Below, in pieces: positions 35,001 through 46,814 of a stretch of DNA of 64,000 nt. Location of the stretch: the NCBI GenBank assembly GCA_963662155.1, contig OY759267.1, positions 15,245,489 to 15,309,488 of the forward strand, given 5' to 3'. Below the pieces are notes generated by a model. That model was not told where the DNA came from, searched no databases, and was given only the letters and a program-made list of their open reading frames with translations. Source of the stretch: Lamellibrachia columna (Eukaryota > Annelida > Polychaeta > Sabellida > Siboglinidae). A program made the position numbers and the translations under genes. Every line of letters starts with the position of its first letter. Within the stretch, counting starts at the first letter, position 1.

Positions 35001-36070
35001 CCCAAAGTTACTATTTGCTCATAGTTGAGGATTTGCTAGACTTTTTTTTTACAAAATTAACTCTGTTCAATGGCAAACTGCTACATCTGTCAAATAACTC
35101 AATAGTTGTGCCTTGCTGGTCTGAATATTACTCTGTTACTTTGCATAAACATGTGTTATTGCAGTAAACTGTGTTATGTGTTATTGCATTAAATTTAATA
35201 TTTGTGAAATGTTTATATAAAAAATATATATTGTGTCTGATGTTTTTCTTAATATATTCTTAAGTTGTATAATTTTTTTGTGTGTGATTTTTATCATGGA
35301 AAGTGCATAAAACTCCTAATTTATTTAAGAACTTGTTCTGTAAAACTCTGACTCAGCAGTTAATGAGAATGTCAGTTGTATGTAGCAGACACTAAAACAC
35401 AACTAGGACCTGCACACTTATATTTACATGTACATCAATGTGTACAATTATGTACATGTGCCAAGTTTCATTAAATAAATATTTGGATTTGTTCAATGCA
35501 TCCTAAGAAACATAACATGACATATTAATAAATTATTGTATTACGAATAAACCTTGACAATAGCATAATCATCAAACTTTACACTAGAATATAAATTTTT
35601 ATTATCACATTTTGTATGCATAGTCCATAATTAGTCCGAAGTATACGAATAAGGCTGATTTGGCGTTACGACGCGTTGCCAAACATACAGTTTAATAGCA
35701 ATCTACACGATGTTGATGTAAACAAACAAATCGATCCGTAACTGAAGGTAGTTTTTTCTGGTAAGTGTTCAGTATGGTCGGGATCTAACCAGCTTTATAC
35801 AGCTACTGTCTGGTAACTGTTTTACTGCTTAAGCCTTAACCGCACTAATACATGTTTTACAGTAACCTTGCCCTTGGTGGAGTCGTGCCTCAGTTACACT
35901 TCCTGGGGGCGGCCCACTTCCTGGTGTGTTACGAATGTAGGGCATAGACATAGTAATTTTAGGTATGCGTTATTTAAAAAAAATCATCTAACATAACTGC
36001 ATTTGAGCAGACACATTGGCCAGTTTGTTGGAAGAACATGTTGGCAGTGTAACTGGATTTTTAGATGATT
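35000..36070. other. Intergenic, AT-rich; possible untranslated first exon
   Basis: No protein-coding exon is seen. A CTG/GTAAGT donor-like junction at 35760/35761 could end a noncoding first exon for the downstream MPPED2-like gene, whose first coding exon has an acceptor just before its ATG. This is only a suggestion. Confidence 0.2.
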
Positions 36071-36362
36071 TCAATAGGCGGAAGGATGTTTGGCAATTTT
36101 TTCACCACAAGGCACGTGTGCATAGTAATTCATGCAGAAATTGGTAAACATTGATGGGTATGGCACGTTCAGGCATTTTAAAAGAGTTAGAAGTACGAGA
36201 CTTTGACTAAACTCGAACAGCATGTTAATGAGATGATGACAACGGCAGGTAAGAAGTTTCAGAATTTTTGATAGTCCCATTTTCTTATAATCATGCAAAA
36301 CATTAACATGGTCGTCAATGGGAAATGTAACAGGAGGCTGAACCCTGGTACTACGCGTAGGC

Positions 36363-36590
36363 GCCTCAAGTCTCAAGTAATTATGCTCCAAACAGCCCAA
36401 TTTTGAGCTAATGCAGGAGTTTGAACCAACGGCTTTTTAGTGTCTCTTCCGAAAGACGCAGGCAAAGTGGGGTAATAAAAATTGCCCAAGCTTCGAAATG
36501 GTGGAGATGGAATCGAACCACCGTCCTCTCGATCGACAGACGGGTGCTCTAAGTTCTAACCATTAGACCACCGCTCCTCACTGCACCGTA
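36363..36590 (-). mobile_element. tRNA-headed SINE (copy 2)
   Basis: On the minus strand it starts as a tRNA-like sequence with an A box in TGGTCTAATGGTTAGAA and a B box GGTTCGATTCC, then the body CGAAGCTTGGGCAAT and a tail with TTACTTGAGACTTGAG. An insertion of a few bases (AACTTA) splits the A-box region. It shares body and tail with 61857-62072. Confidence 0.85.
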
Positions 36591-36609
36591 GGAGATGGCG
36601 ATGTTTTGG

Positions 36610-38200
36610 TTTAATTCTTTTGTAAATTTTTATCATTTTGAGAAAGTAAATGTACTTTTTTTTTACCATATGACAGTGTATATGTGTAGGAGATAAATGA
36701 GGAGAAGAAAGTAAAAGATCACCGCCTCTTGTGCCAACTCTTTCATTTTTTTATTGTCGTCTGATTTTGCGCATGCATCTGACAATTTCCAGGATGGGGT
36801 GGGGCAGTACAGTCTAGTTTGATATGATGACTTCGCCATAACTTGTCTATTTTTTTTTTTTTTAAATTGGATAGATGCAGCCTCCACCAAAGGCTGTGCC
36901 ATACATTTGTGCATCAGTGTACAAATGAGTATTTTTTATGTTTAATCTGTATCTTTTTTTATATTTAAGGTTATGTCCTCTTGTTGAAGTTGTGTCAGAA
37001 TCATTGTCTCTCAACGTAACTAAACTAGATGAAACCGAAGCATCATATTTCCCTGTTAATATCTTATATAATTCTATCATGATGATGTCTCCTTTGAGTT
37101 GACGATAAGCCAGAGTTGGTAATTTTAATCTCTGAACACGTTCTCCAGCTCTGGCACTAGCAGTGCCTGAGCTTAGTTGGTTAGCTCTCTTCTTTCCTTT
37201 ACTTAGGTGATGTATCTTTCTCCTAGTCGTCCTCTTGGTTGGTTAGCTCTCCTCTTTCCTTTACTTAGGTGATGTATCTTTCTCCTAGTCGTCCTCTTGG
37301 TTGGTTAGCTCTCCTCTTTCCTTTACTTAGGTGATGTATCTTTCTCCTAGTCGTCCTCCTACCAGGTGGATGAAATTTGTTGTCTCTTCTTGCCATAATT
37401 TTCTCTAGGCTCTTTCTTTAGTGATCGCTCCTTCTCTTTGTCGTCCTTGCTCATGTCATGCTTTGCAGTCATTCCACTGAATGGTTCACCTTTGTTTTTC
37501 AGTTTATTCAAGTTTTTTACCACTAATGCTTTCTTATCCTCATCTGGGAAGGGACGATTTCTTGTTTCATGTGTTTCGGTTTCGTTTGTCTGCTTGCTTC
37601 CTAGTCTTCTTACTTGCAGGACATTTGGCTGATATTTTCCAGCATGTTCAGATAGTTTCGTCATTAGTTGACTATTATAAATTACATTGTCTTCTTTCAG
37701 ATTGCTGCTTCCCTCTGGCACATTATATACAACAATGTTTTTCATTCTATCATGTATTTGGGTTCACATAGTGGAGACCACTTCTTCCTTGTTAATGACT
37801 GGTTGTATATGGTACGTTGCATCTGTTGCTTCATGCGATGGCTGGGTCTCCATAATTCAATGTTTTCTCTAGATTGTTAACTCTGCTTTGTAGTCTACTT
37901 GTTTTGTTTCCATGGTGTTTAGTTTTTTCGAATTTGTCTTGACGGTTGTAGATGATAATAATTTGGGACATAATGGCCTTTACTCCCTCCCCTCTGGCAA
38001 GATTTATCAGAACCAACTAATTTGCTTGTTATCTTCGCTTGTTAGAACTGCAAATAATGCATCTGATACATTCTGTCAGTCTTTGTGGAACCGCCCCTTA
38101 CATGTGTCACATTCAGTGGCTTCAGATTCCTCCCTTACTTCATTGCTACAGTCACTTGACTCATTTGACTTAATGCGTAAGCCATATTGACCCCTCACTG
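36610..38200 (-). mobile_element. CR1/L2-like LINE (family B, copy 1), internally deleted
   Basis: On the minus strand an ORF1 piece (37745-37359, starting MKNIVVYNVPEGSSNLKEDN and continuing with NLNKLKNKGEPFSGM) resembles the RRM-like ORF1 of Jockey/CR1-group LINEs. It is followed by a 62-bp triplication and then directly by the ORF2 C terminus (37080-36862, with MIELYKILTGKYDAS), which recurs at 61.1 kb. The endonuclease and reverse transcriptase are absent, so this copy lost its middle. More ORF1-type sequence with stops extends to about 38200. Confidence 0.7.
37175..37362. repeat. 62-bp tandem triplication
   Basis: Three nearly identical copies of a unit with GGTTAGCTCTCCTCTTTCCT and GGTGATGTATCTTTCTCC. 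It lies at the point where the ORF1 part of the family-B LINE joins its ORF2 C-terminal part. Confidence 0.9.
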
Positions 38201-38300
38201 TCCTCTGGAAAGTTGCACCCCTAATTTACGGCATGCCCCTCTGCTGTCAACAGTGGCAGCCCAGTATCACTCCTGCTCAGGTCACTCCACACGTCTTCAG
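38165..38300 (+). mobile_element. RTE 5'-end fragment
   Basis: The stretch TTGACCCCTCACTGTCCTC through CTCTGCTGTCAACAGTGG matches the 5' region of RTE copy C at about 29205-29300. No downstream coding part follows. Confidence 0.5.
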
Positions 38301-38589
38301 TGTCCATCATCTCTTCCACTGTCTTTTGTCACATCTCAGTGCACACACGATTCTTGCATATGTAAAAGCATTAATTTGCTGTTTAAATTAAGTTGGTCAC
38401 AGCTGGACAGGATGAGGAAAGCTTCATCATCATCTTCATCATTTGATCAGTTACTGGGGCGTGCAGTGAATGCACTGTCTTGCGTTAGAAGGTAGGTGTT
38501 TGTCACCTTAATTGCAGATTAAAACCAAATAATTGTTGCTGGATGACATCACCATTTTTCCAACGAGGACATTTTTGTTCCCAACAACA

Positions 38590-39660
38590 AACCTTTGCAT
38601 TAAAATGAGTGCACAACAATTTTCATTGGTTGACTGAACATGTATTGCTGTATCATATTTACCCTAAAAAATTGTATAACAGTTTTAAAACAGGACTTCG
38701 ACAGACCAATAAATCGACCAACGAAAAATGTGATATTTCACCTTCAAAGGTGAAGATTTTGTCTTTTACTGCTGTACAGCAATCTCTATATATTGTCTTG
38801 TCTTTTATTGCTAAATAGCAATCTCTGTATATTGTCTTGTCTTTTATTGCTATACAGCAATCTCTGTATATTGTCTTGTCTTTTATTGCTATACAGCAAT
38901 CTCTATATATTGTCTTGTCTTTTATTGCTATACATCAATCTCTGTATATTGTCTTGTCTTTTATTGCTATACAGCAATCTCTATATATTGTCTTGTCTTT
39001 TATTGCTATACATCAATCTCTGTATATTGTCTTGTCTTTTTTTGCTATACAGCAATCTCTATATATTGTCTTGTCTTTTATTGCTATACAACAATATCTG
39101 TATGTTATCTTTTTTTATTGCTATACAGCAATCTCTGTATATTATCTTCTGTTACTGCTGTGCAGCAATCTCTATATATTGTCTTGTCTTTTATTGCTAT
39201 ACAGCAATCTCTATATGTTATCTTCTATTATTGCTATACAGCAATCACTGTATATTATCTTCTTTTACTGCTGTACAGCAATCTCTGTATATTGTATTGT
39301 CTTTTATTGCTATACAGCAATCTCTATATGTTATCTTCTTTTATTTATATACAGCAATCTCTGTATATTATCTTCTTTTACTGCTGTACAGCAATCTCTA
39401 TATATTGTCTTGTCTTTTATTGCTATACAGCAATCTCTATATATTGTCTTGTCTTGTATTGCTATACAGCAATCTCTGTATATTATCATCTTTTACTGCT
39501 GTACAGCAATCTCTATATATGTCGTAAAACTGGCATATTTGTTTCACCGCCAAATTATGTATTTTCTAAAATATTAAGATAATGTTGCTGTATCACGATA
39601 GTAACATGTTTTGTATGAATATTAATTTTAAACAACCAAAATGTTGTTAATGCTAATAAA
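38590..39660 (+). mobile_element. Element with central 39-bp minisatellite (scaffold copy P)
   Basis: Left flank: ACAACAATTTTCATTGGTTG, a GACCAATAAATCGACC block and the hairpin TTCACCTTCAAAGGTGAA. Centre: about twenty 39-bp units (38760-39525) containing ATTGCTATACAGCAATC. Right flank: TTTTAAACAACCAAAATGTT and CTAATAAATT. The same flanks surround a different repeat at 41960-42640. No transposase is present. Because 39 is a multiple of three, all three plus frames stay open across the array. Confidence 0.55.
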
Positions 39661-40205
39661 TTCAGTGCCTCTCTGTATGCAATGTCCCGTAAAACAATTG
39701 TTCGGGTAACCAATAAACATTTTTGACATTTCCTTTAGAACCATTACTATGATTGGATGTGTATAAATTATTGCCACTATAAGAACTGTTTTGTGCCAAT
39801 GTATCTAGTGTTGGGTTCATTAACAAAACCATTATGATCATACACACACCTTAATGCACCTTTCATTTTTCACCTGAATGTATCAAATGAGACATTATTT
39901 GGTTGTCAAAAACAATAATTTTAGATTTTATTTTTAAACAAGATTCAAGACCTCATATATATATATAGGAATTGTTTCTGTTTCAATTTTTTTAAGCAAA
40001 CTCAAACTCAGTTATAATTTTTTGATGTCAATAAAGTGGGTATATGTTTTTCATATTCCTCTACAAATGACATCATATTTATTTTGAAATACACACACAC
40101 AGTGTGTATTTCAAAATGTATATACATGCATGCATGCATACATACATACAACTATAAAACACACTATATTTTATTTAGAAAAATAAAATGCAATTTTTTT
40201 GTCAG
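39660..40205. other. Intergenic, with a perfect 16-bp-stem hairpin
   Basis: At 40081-40117, ATTTTGAAATACACAC is followed by five bases and its exact complement. A GCAT/ACAT microsatellite follows (40122-40151). Nothing else is recognised. Confidence 0.6.
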
Positions 40206-40524
40206 CAATGTCAGCATTCTTGTGATCTGTGATGTCAGCACCCTTGTAATATGTGATGTCAGCACCCTTGTGAACTGTGATGTCAGCACCCTTGTAATAT
40301 GTGATGTCAGCACCCTTGTGAACTGTGATGTCAGTACCCTTGTGAACTGTGATGTCAACACCCTGTGTGAACTGTGATGTCAGCACCCTGTGTGATCTGT
40401 GATGTTAGCACCCTTGTGAAGTGTGATGTCAGCACCCTGTGTAAACTATGATGTCAGCACCCTTGTGAACTGTGATGTCAGCACCCTTGTGAACTGTGAT
40501 GTCAGCACCCTTGTGAACTGTGAG
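40206..40524. repeat. 24-bp tandem repeat, 13 units, upstream of the MPPED2-like gene
   Basis: Units of 24-25 bp of the form GTGATGTCAGCACCCTTGTG. Nine of the thirteen contain GATGTCAGCA exactly; the others vary by one base. The array ends about 190 bases before the acceptor of the first coding exon of the phosphodiesterase gene. Confidence 0.92.
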
Positions 40525-40734
40525 CAAAATAGCTTTTAACCTACTCCACCCACCTCTGAGTGTGGTGTCTTACATCAATGTTTTGAGACCTTCCTTAGAT
40601 GATTGGTTGCCTAATTACAAATCACCCAGAGTTGGATTATCCCAGATTCTCACATTGTATTCTGATTGTTTTGATGTTACTTTGCACTGAATTGTTGTCT
40701 TGCTTCCCCTATCAGACGTGGCAGCTTTGACATA

Positions 40735-43700
40735 ATGAACCGTATCAGTGTCCATATGTTCACCTCTGACCCCACCAAGGCATGGGAGATGTTGAGGGTC
40801 AAGCAAGAGCAGGTGACATTACCAGTCAAGCCACCGGATGCCCCAGTTGCCGACACAAGTGTAAGATTTGTGTGTATCTCAGACACGCATGCACGAACAT
40901 CATCGATGGATCACCCTATCCCACCAGGCGATGTACTCATACACGCCGGCGACATAACGAATAGGGGGCATCCAAAAGAAATAAGTGAATTCAACAATTT
41001 TTTAGGTAGGTATTTAAACATTTAAAATGCAAGATGCAATATTCCTATGTAAGCTGCCTTAGCTATTGCCCAATTTTTTTCAAGTTTTAAAGGTTTCTCC
41101 TCAGTTCTGTGTTGACTAGTCTCGTTTCAGACTCATTTCGCAAACAATTTAACCAATTTAGTATTCACGACGACATGCTAGTTCTTTTGTAACAATTTGT
41201 TATTTAGTTTTGGTGAAATCATCAGACAAACTATTAAATAATTTTTTACAGGATCCGGAAAAAATTCTGAAAAAATTGCATAAGTGGTGAAGGGAAAGAG
41301 GAAGGATAATATCCTATAATTTAAGGCTATCAACATTCGCAAGTTACCAAATTCTTTAATGGTGTTTTGACAACAAACGTACTAAACAAATTGGTTATTA
41401 CATTTTTACATTCATTCACACCCATATGACTTACATGTACTATTTATTTCTATTTAATAAGTTAATATGCCAAATTTGACAAATACATTTAGTATTTTGG
41501 TAAGATCATTTTGGTTTCACAAGGAGGTATGGGCTGCGACATCCTGAACATGATATGCAACTTAAAAAAGAAGGGTATTTACAATAATGACAACTTCAAT
41601 AATTAATAAATTATTATCAAACAAACATTTACCACATGATTTTCATGCACGTTTCTGTATTTTAGAAGACCTACCTCACAAATACAAAATTGTCATTGCG
41701 GGCAACCATGACTTTAGTTTAGAAGAAAACGTCTTCGAAAAAGAATCTGGGAGGACTGATCTGAAGAACCGATTTCAACTCAATTTCACCGACATGGACT
41801 TGCATTTGTCAGAGAACGGAGTAAAACATGCAAAGGATTTGCTAAGAAATGCAGTCTACCTCAAAGACTCTGAAGTCACTGTCTTTGGCATCAGAGTCTA
41901 TGGAAGCCCCTGGTAAGGAAGATGGTGTTAAAGGAAGGTTGAGAGATCTGGGAGAATCTTAAAGGGAATGTATGCCTACAACAATTTTCATTGATTCACT
42001 GGTACACACCTAGTTGGGGTTTCATATTGTTAAAATGCCACAATTCTCTTAATCTTTTTGCTTCTCAAACTTCATCTTAAATTAATATTGTTATATTTCA
42101 TGTTTTAGTCTTTATTGCTGTCGTATATTTACTGTAAGAAAACATTTGAAATGGGAATTTGACCGACCAATGAAATATCTGATGCAAAACTTTGTTTCAC
42201 CTTCAAAAGTGACGATTTATTTGTCTTTTATTGCTGTGCATACAGTAGCCTCTGCAGTGGCCTCTGAGTACAGTGGCCTCTGTGTACAGTGGCCTCTGTG
42301 TACAGTGGCCTCTGCATACAGTGGCCTCTGCATACAGTGGCCTCTGTGTACAGTGGCCTCTGTGTACGGTGGCCTCTGCATACAGTGGCCTCTGCGTACA
42401 GTGGCCTCTGCGTACAGTGGCCTCTGCATACAGTGGCCTCTGCATACAGTGGCCTCTGCGTACAGTGGCCTCCGCGTACAGTGGCCTCCGCATACAGTGG
42501 CCTCTGCATACAGTGGCCTCTGCGTACAGTGGCCTCTGCGTACAGTGGCCTCTGTGTACCGGGCGGTATGTCTATGTGGCAATATGTCTGTTTTTTTAAA
42601 CAACTAAGATGTTATAGATACTAATAAATTTTATGTAACAATGTACACATAATGGTCATTCAGTTAACTAAAAAAATCGTTGTACATGTATGAACATTCA
42701 TTGTACATGTATGTACTTACTTTTACTTACCTAGGCCTGCATGCTGGGAGCTTGGGCCGTCAACAAAAGCTCTCCACTGTGTCTTGTTCTGTGCCATCGT
42801 TGTTATTTCATTCCCGGTGTAGCCCATCTTCTTCAGGTGTTTCTGGGCTGTCCCGTTTTCCTCTTTCCTTGGAGGTTCCATGTTAGTGCTTGTCTGACCA
42901 TAGTCACTATGATAACCTTCAACCAGCATCACCAGTGATGCTGGTTGAAGGTTTCCATAGTGTATGGCCAATCCACCTACATTTTCTCTTTTTGGCTTCT
43001 TTTTCAATTGGAAGCTGTTTGGTCATTTTCCAGAGAGTTGTTGGTAACTTTGTCAGACCATTTCAAATTCATAATTTTGCACAGGCTGATGAAAGTCTGT
43101 ATCCTTCTCAGTGTTTGCTCTGTCATTCTCCATGTTTCCGAGCTGTATAGAAACCCTGAATTGACATTAGAGTTAAATATCCTCAGCTTGGTGTTTAGCT
43201 TCATCTTCTTTGCCTTCCAGATTTTCCTCACAGTGATGAAAACAACTCTGGCCTCTATATCTATATGCCTGTTGATGAAGGCTTCCTTGTCTGTTTGCCT
43301 CTGCACACTGTTCCTGGGCTGCTGCTTTTGCTGCTCTAGTCCCAATGTTGTTTAGTAAAGCTTTCCTTCTGAGTTAGCAATTTGTTGAGAGTTTCAGCAG
43401 AGATCCATTCCTTCTGTCTCTTCTTTTTCTTTCCTATGTTGCCACTGGGTGTTGATGTCCTTGTTTTCTTCATCTAGAAGGCATTCTAGGGCACCATATT
43501 ACTGAGTGTGAGTCGGAATGTCATTGTTATCTCTGTCCTTCAGGAAATCCACGTTATACCTTGTTCAGGTGCTCCTCTTTACCTCTCTCTTCTTCAGCTT
43601 CATCTTCATTCTGGCCAGCACTAGATGGTGGTCAGAGGCTGCGTCTGATCCTCTGTGAACTCTTATGTCCTGCGCTGATCTCCTGAACTTCTGTCCTATG

Positions 43701-46700
43701 CAGATATGGTCGATCTGGTTCTCGGTTCTATGGTCTGGTGATATCCAAGTTACCTTGTGGATTCTTCTGTGTGGGAATGCAGTGCCTCGATGATCAGTTT
43801 GTTGAACGTACAAAGGTACGGAAATATCTCGCCATTCTAGCTCATCCTACCGAGTCCATGTGTGCCCATGACCTCTTCATAATCTTTGCTATCTGAACCT
43901 ATCTTCGCATTGAAGTCTCCTATAAGTATTGTCATGTCTCCTTCAGTTTGTCAAGCAATGTTTGCAGTCTGCTGTGAAAGTTCTCTTGTTTTGTCATCCT
44001 TGTCATTTGTTGGTGCATAGCACCGAGTAATGTTTAGGTTGATATTTCTCATCTTGGTTTTGAATGAGGCATAGATAATCCTTGGTCCTGTCGCCTCCCG
44101 GCTGATGGGGGCATTCTGTGTGTTTGATGGGCTTCTCATGACCTGATTACAGCACTATATATCTCCTCTACTCAGTTCAACTTGTCCTGACAGTGTCCAT
44201 CTTGTTTCACATGGGCCTAGTACAGTGATGTTGTATGTCATTGTTCTTTAGATATTTGGGCTGCTTTGTTTGATTCGTACCTGGATTGTTAGCCTTTTGC
44301 GCAACCCTCCTCTATTTCATCTGGGCTGGGGACTGGCAATGGCAGAGTTCATTCCCTTTTAGCCTTAGGAAGCATTGACATTGTTACTGATCTGCTGGCA
44401 CTAAATGAAATAAGTACAATAACTTGTTTACCGATGAGGCTATCACAGAAAAGAAATAAAGTTTTGGATATAGAAATGTTTTCGAAAATGTCAAATGTTT
44501 TGAACAGTTTAGATACCTGTAAGACTTTCGCCATCTTTCCAAGATGTACTCTGCATGTGTGGGGTGGCGGGGGGGGGGGGCGGTGTATGTCTTTTATTGA
44601 AGAAGCTATCTAGTCTGTACAGGTATTTAAACTGTTGGATATGTTAATGTGAACTGTGTTATTATAAAAATGAAATATCCTGAAGAATGTTCAACAATCT
44701 GTACAATGCATTGTTTCTATCAGTAAGTACAATTCTTGAAAAGGATTCTCAGACAGATTTCTGAAATGACCAAACAGATTTAAAACTATTATAATCACAA
44801 GTTAGGAAAAAAGGGGTTATTGAAAGATGTTTGTAATTGTCTTTTAACAGATGCTTCCACAAATTCATACAAAATGAAGTCTATCAACATAGTTACTAGG
44901 GGTTAAGAGGTTAACAATAATTGTTTTTTAAGTTTATAAGCAAAATAAATCATGTTTGTAATTTACTCATATCACTTACTTATGTGCATATTCATCATAA
45001 ATTTGTGAAATATCACTATCTGAAGATCTAAAACGGGATGACGTTGGATGATCATTGTAATGACAAAGCCACGTATTTGGCAATATGGATGTCATCCAAA
45101 AATGCTGGTTTGGTATTCCTCTGTTCCACAGGCAGCCGGAATTCTACAATTGGGCATTCAATTTGCCCCGTGGGCAACCTTGTCTGGACAAGTGGAATCG
45201 TATTCCTGAGGGTATTGACGTCCTAGTTACACATGGGCCTCCGGTTGGTAAGGTCTACTTACTTACATACTTAATTACTTACATACTTACCCTCTTGGTG
45301 CATTAGGCCACTTAGTGACTTCTGCCATTTTGTACGATCTCTAGCTGTGTTCTCTGCCATCTTCCAAGAACTCCCTCCCAGTTGGTTTCTCTCTACTTCC
45401 ACAGTCCTTCTCTGTGTTAATTTTGTCCTTCCTCTTTCCCTTCACCTTCAGGGCCCAGGTTAGAGCTCTCTTTATGTTGTTATTCCCATCTCTCCTATGT
45501 GTGTTGCCGATCTTCATCATCTGATTTTTATGTCTTCTGATATCGGAGGCATACCAACGCAGTTTTGTAGCTCTTCATTTCGACACTTTCATTGACCAGT
45601 GTATCTTTAATAATCTTTGTATCATGTCCTTTGAAAAAAAACGTTTAGTTTATTCCGTTCATGTAATTTTCCATGGGTTTATATGGATTTTATATTTAAA
45701 GATGTGTTTAGTTTATTCCGTTCATGTAATTTTCCATGGGTTTATATGGATTTTATATTTAAAGATATCTGTGAATAAGATTATCTTCCCTCCTTCCTTC
45801 TCCTTCTACCCCCACCCCAAGTGCATCCGCTCTCTTCATTAACCTTTCCCCTTCCATTCTTTCCACGTGTCCAGCCCACTTTATCCGGCTCCTCACCAGC
45901 TTCCTCCTGAGACTCTTTCACAACCAACTTCCTCCCTGAGCTCCTTCATTCTTCGCTTGTCTATTCTTTTCACTCCCGCAGTTCTTCTCACCCAGTTAGT
46001 CTGGCAAACTTTAAGATGAACGTTAATTGCATGCATGTAAGTTGCGCGTATTTTAATAAAAGTTGTGCTTCTGTCAGATATTGTACAGCTACTGTACAGC
46101 ATGTGTACATGTGTTTGCCTACCCCATGAATGTTGGTAATGTCTGGTTCTGTCGACTAGGGTATGGCGACCTCTGTTCAAGTGGACTAAGGGCTGGATGC
46201 GTGGAACTGTTGAGCACTATACAGCACCGAGTTCGACCCAAGTTCCATGTCTTTGGACACATACATGAAGGTGTGTAACAGTACACACATTTATTGCTAT
46301 ATAATTGACACAATAAAAATGTAACATAACCTTGTTGTCATGCATGTAAGAACAGAACTTTCCTTGGTGTTGCATTCATACAAATTAGACATTAACAAAA
46401 TCGAAAAAAATCAAATGATTTTTTGGGATGATTTAAATCATTGAATTAAATCATGATTTAAATCAGTGAATTAAACAATGAAATAACTCAATTCTGTGCA
46501 CACGTGTTTATAAAATATTATGTTTTATATGTGCATATATTAGTGTGATTTGTATCTTCCGGTGAACTGGAAAAAGATAATTGTTTCATAATTGACCCAC
46601 GTCCTTTTATTCATTGTTCTTTCTCAGTCATCACATTTGAAGAAAAAAAATGATATATTTTTTGTTGACGGGGGGTTTCGTTGCAGGCTATGGTGTCACA

Positions 46701-46814
46701 TCAGATGGCTGCACGACATACATCAATGCATCGACGTGTACACTACAATACAAAACGAGTAATCCACCTATTGTTTTCGACCTGCCCCTTCCCCAAGGAT
46801 TCTCGAAAGACTGA
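40735..46814 (+). CDS. MPPED2: MPPED1/2-type metallophosphoesterase, five exons, complete
   Basis: Exons 40735-41005, 41666-41912, 45132-45247, 46160-46270 and 46687-46814 join in frame (all GT..AG) into 290 codons; human MPPED2 is 294 aa. The ATG lies 19 bases after an acceptor at 40714-40715, so a noncoding upstream exon is expected. Calcineurin-like phosphoesterase motifs in order: D50-x-H52 (CISDTHART), G72-D73 (HAGDITNRG), G103-N104-H105-D106 (IAGNHDF), H207 (THGPPVG) and H245-x-H247 (FGHIHEG). Family hallmarks include FNLPRGQ, LDKWN.IPEGID and YTTYINASTC-like TTYINASTC. Proteins of this family are metal-dependent cyclic-nucleotide phosphodiesterases. Vertebrate MPPED2 has Gly at the position of H245, which lowers activity; here the His is present, so the full metal site appears intact. 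A candidate AATAAA lies at 47019-47024. Confidence 0.93.
41960..42640 (+). mobile_element. Element with central 16-bp minisatellite (scaffold copy Q)
   Basis: Left flank: ACAACAATTTTCATTGATTC, GACCGACCAATGAAA and TTCACCTTCAAAAGTGA. Centre: about twenty 16-bp units (42242-42560) of the form CCTCTGCGTACAGTGG. Right flank: TTTTAAACAACTAAGATGTT and CTAATAAATT. The flanks match copy P at 38590-39660 while the repeat units are unrelated. It lies in intron 2 of the MPPED2-like gene. Confidence 0.55.
42714..44335 (-). mobile_element. RTE-type LINE (copy E), internally deleted
   Basis: Minus-strand pieces: endonuclease (44139-43951, with NLNITRCYAPTNDKDDKT), its end (43813-43565, with RTENQIDHICIGQKFRR and GSDAASDHHLVLARMK), then the RT C-terminal part (43345-43004, with IFNSNVNSGFLYSSETWRMT) and the tail domain (43007-42723). 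The RT palm is missing between them. The 3' end is a GTAA-type tandem tail at 42714-42735. It lies in intron 2 of the MPPED2-like gene. Confidence 0.8.
44336..45131. other. Intron 2 of the MPPED2-like gene, remainder
   Basis: Unique-looking AT-rich intron sequence with a short G-run around 44568-44580. No feature is recognised. Confidence 0.4.
45252..46030 (-). mobile_element. Two LINE 3'-terminal fragments
   Basis: Minus strand. At 46030-45890 is QTNWVRRTAGVKRIDKRRMK, a segment typical of the region after the RT thumb in RTE-like elements. Around 45480-45290 are other tail pieces in broken frames, ending in an ACTTACTTACATACTTA tandem tail at 45252-45292. They may come from different families. 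They fill intron 3 of the MPPED2-like gene. Confidence 0.6.
45645..45768. repeat. 62-bp direct duplication
   Basis: Two nearly identical adjacent copies containing GTTTAGTTTATTCCGTTCAT and CCATGGGTTTATATGG, between the two LINE fragments. Confidence 0.9.

Noticed and set aside
36071..36400. 109-codon minus-strand ORF as a host gene
   Set aside because: Its first residues are SINE tail sequence and the remainder is unrecognised; it sits among transposon fragments and has no supported start.
36460..36590. tRNA gene on the minus strand (also at 62000-62070 and 58740-58825)
   Set aside because: A and B boxes are present, but the sequences continue into a shared SINE body and no full cloverleaf with a mature 3' end is formed.
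38793..39582. Three overlapping ORFs of 154-246 codons in all plus frames
   Set aside because: A 39-bp unit without stops keeps all three frames open. The composition is that of the repeat, and there is no gene context.
42146..42624. ORFs on both strands over the 16-bp array
   Set aside because: Repeat artefact; the 48-bp period gives 16-residue pseudo-repeats in several frames.
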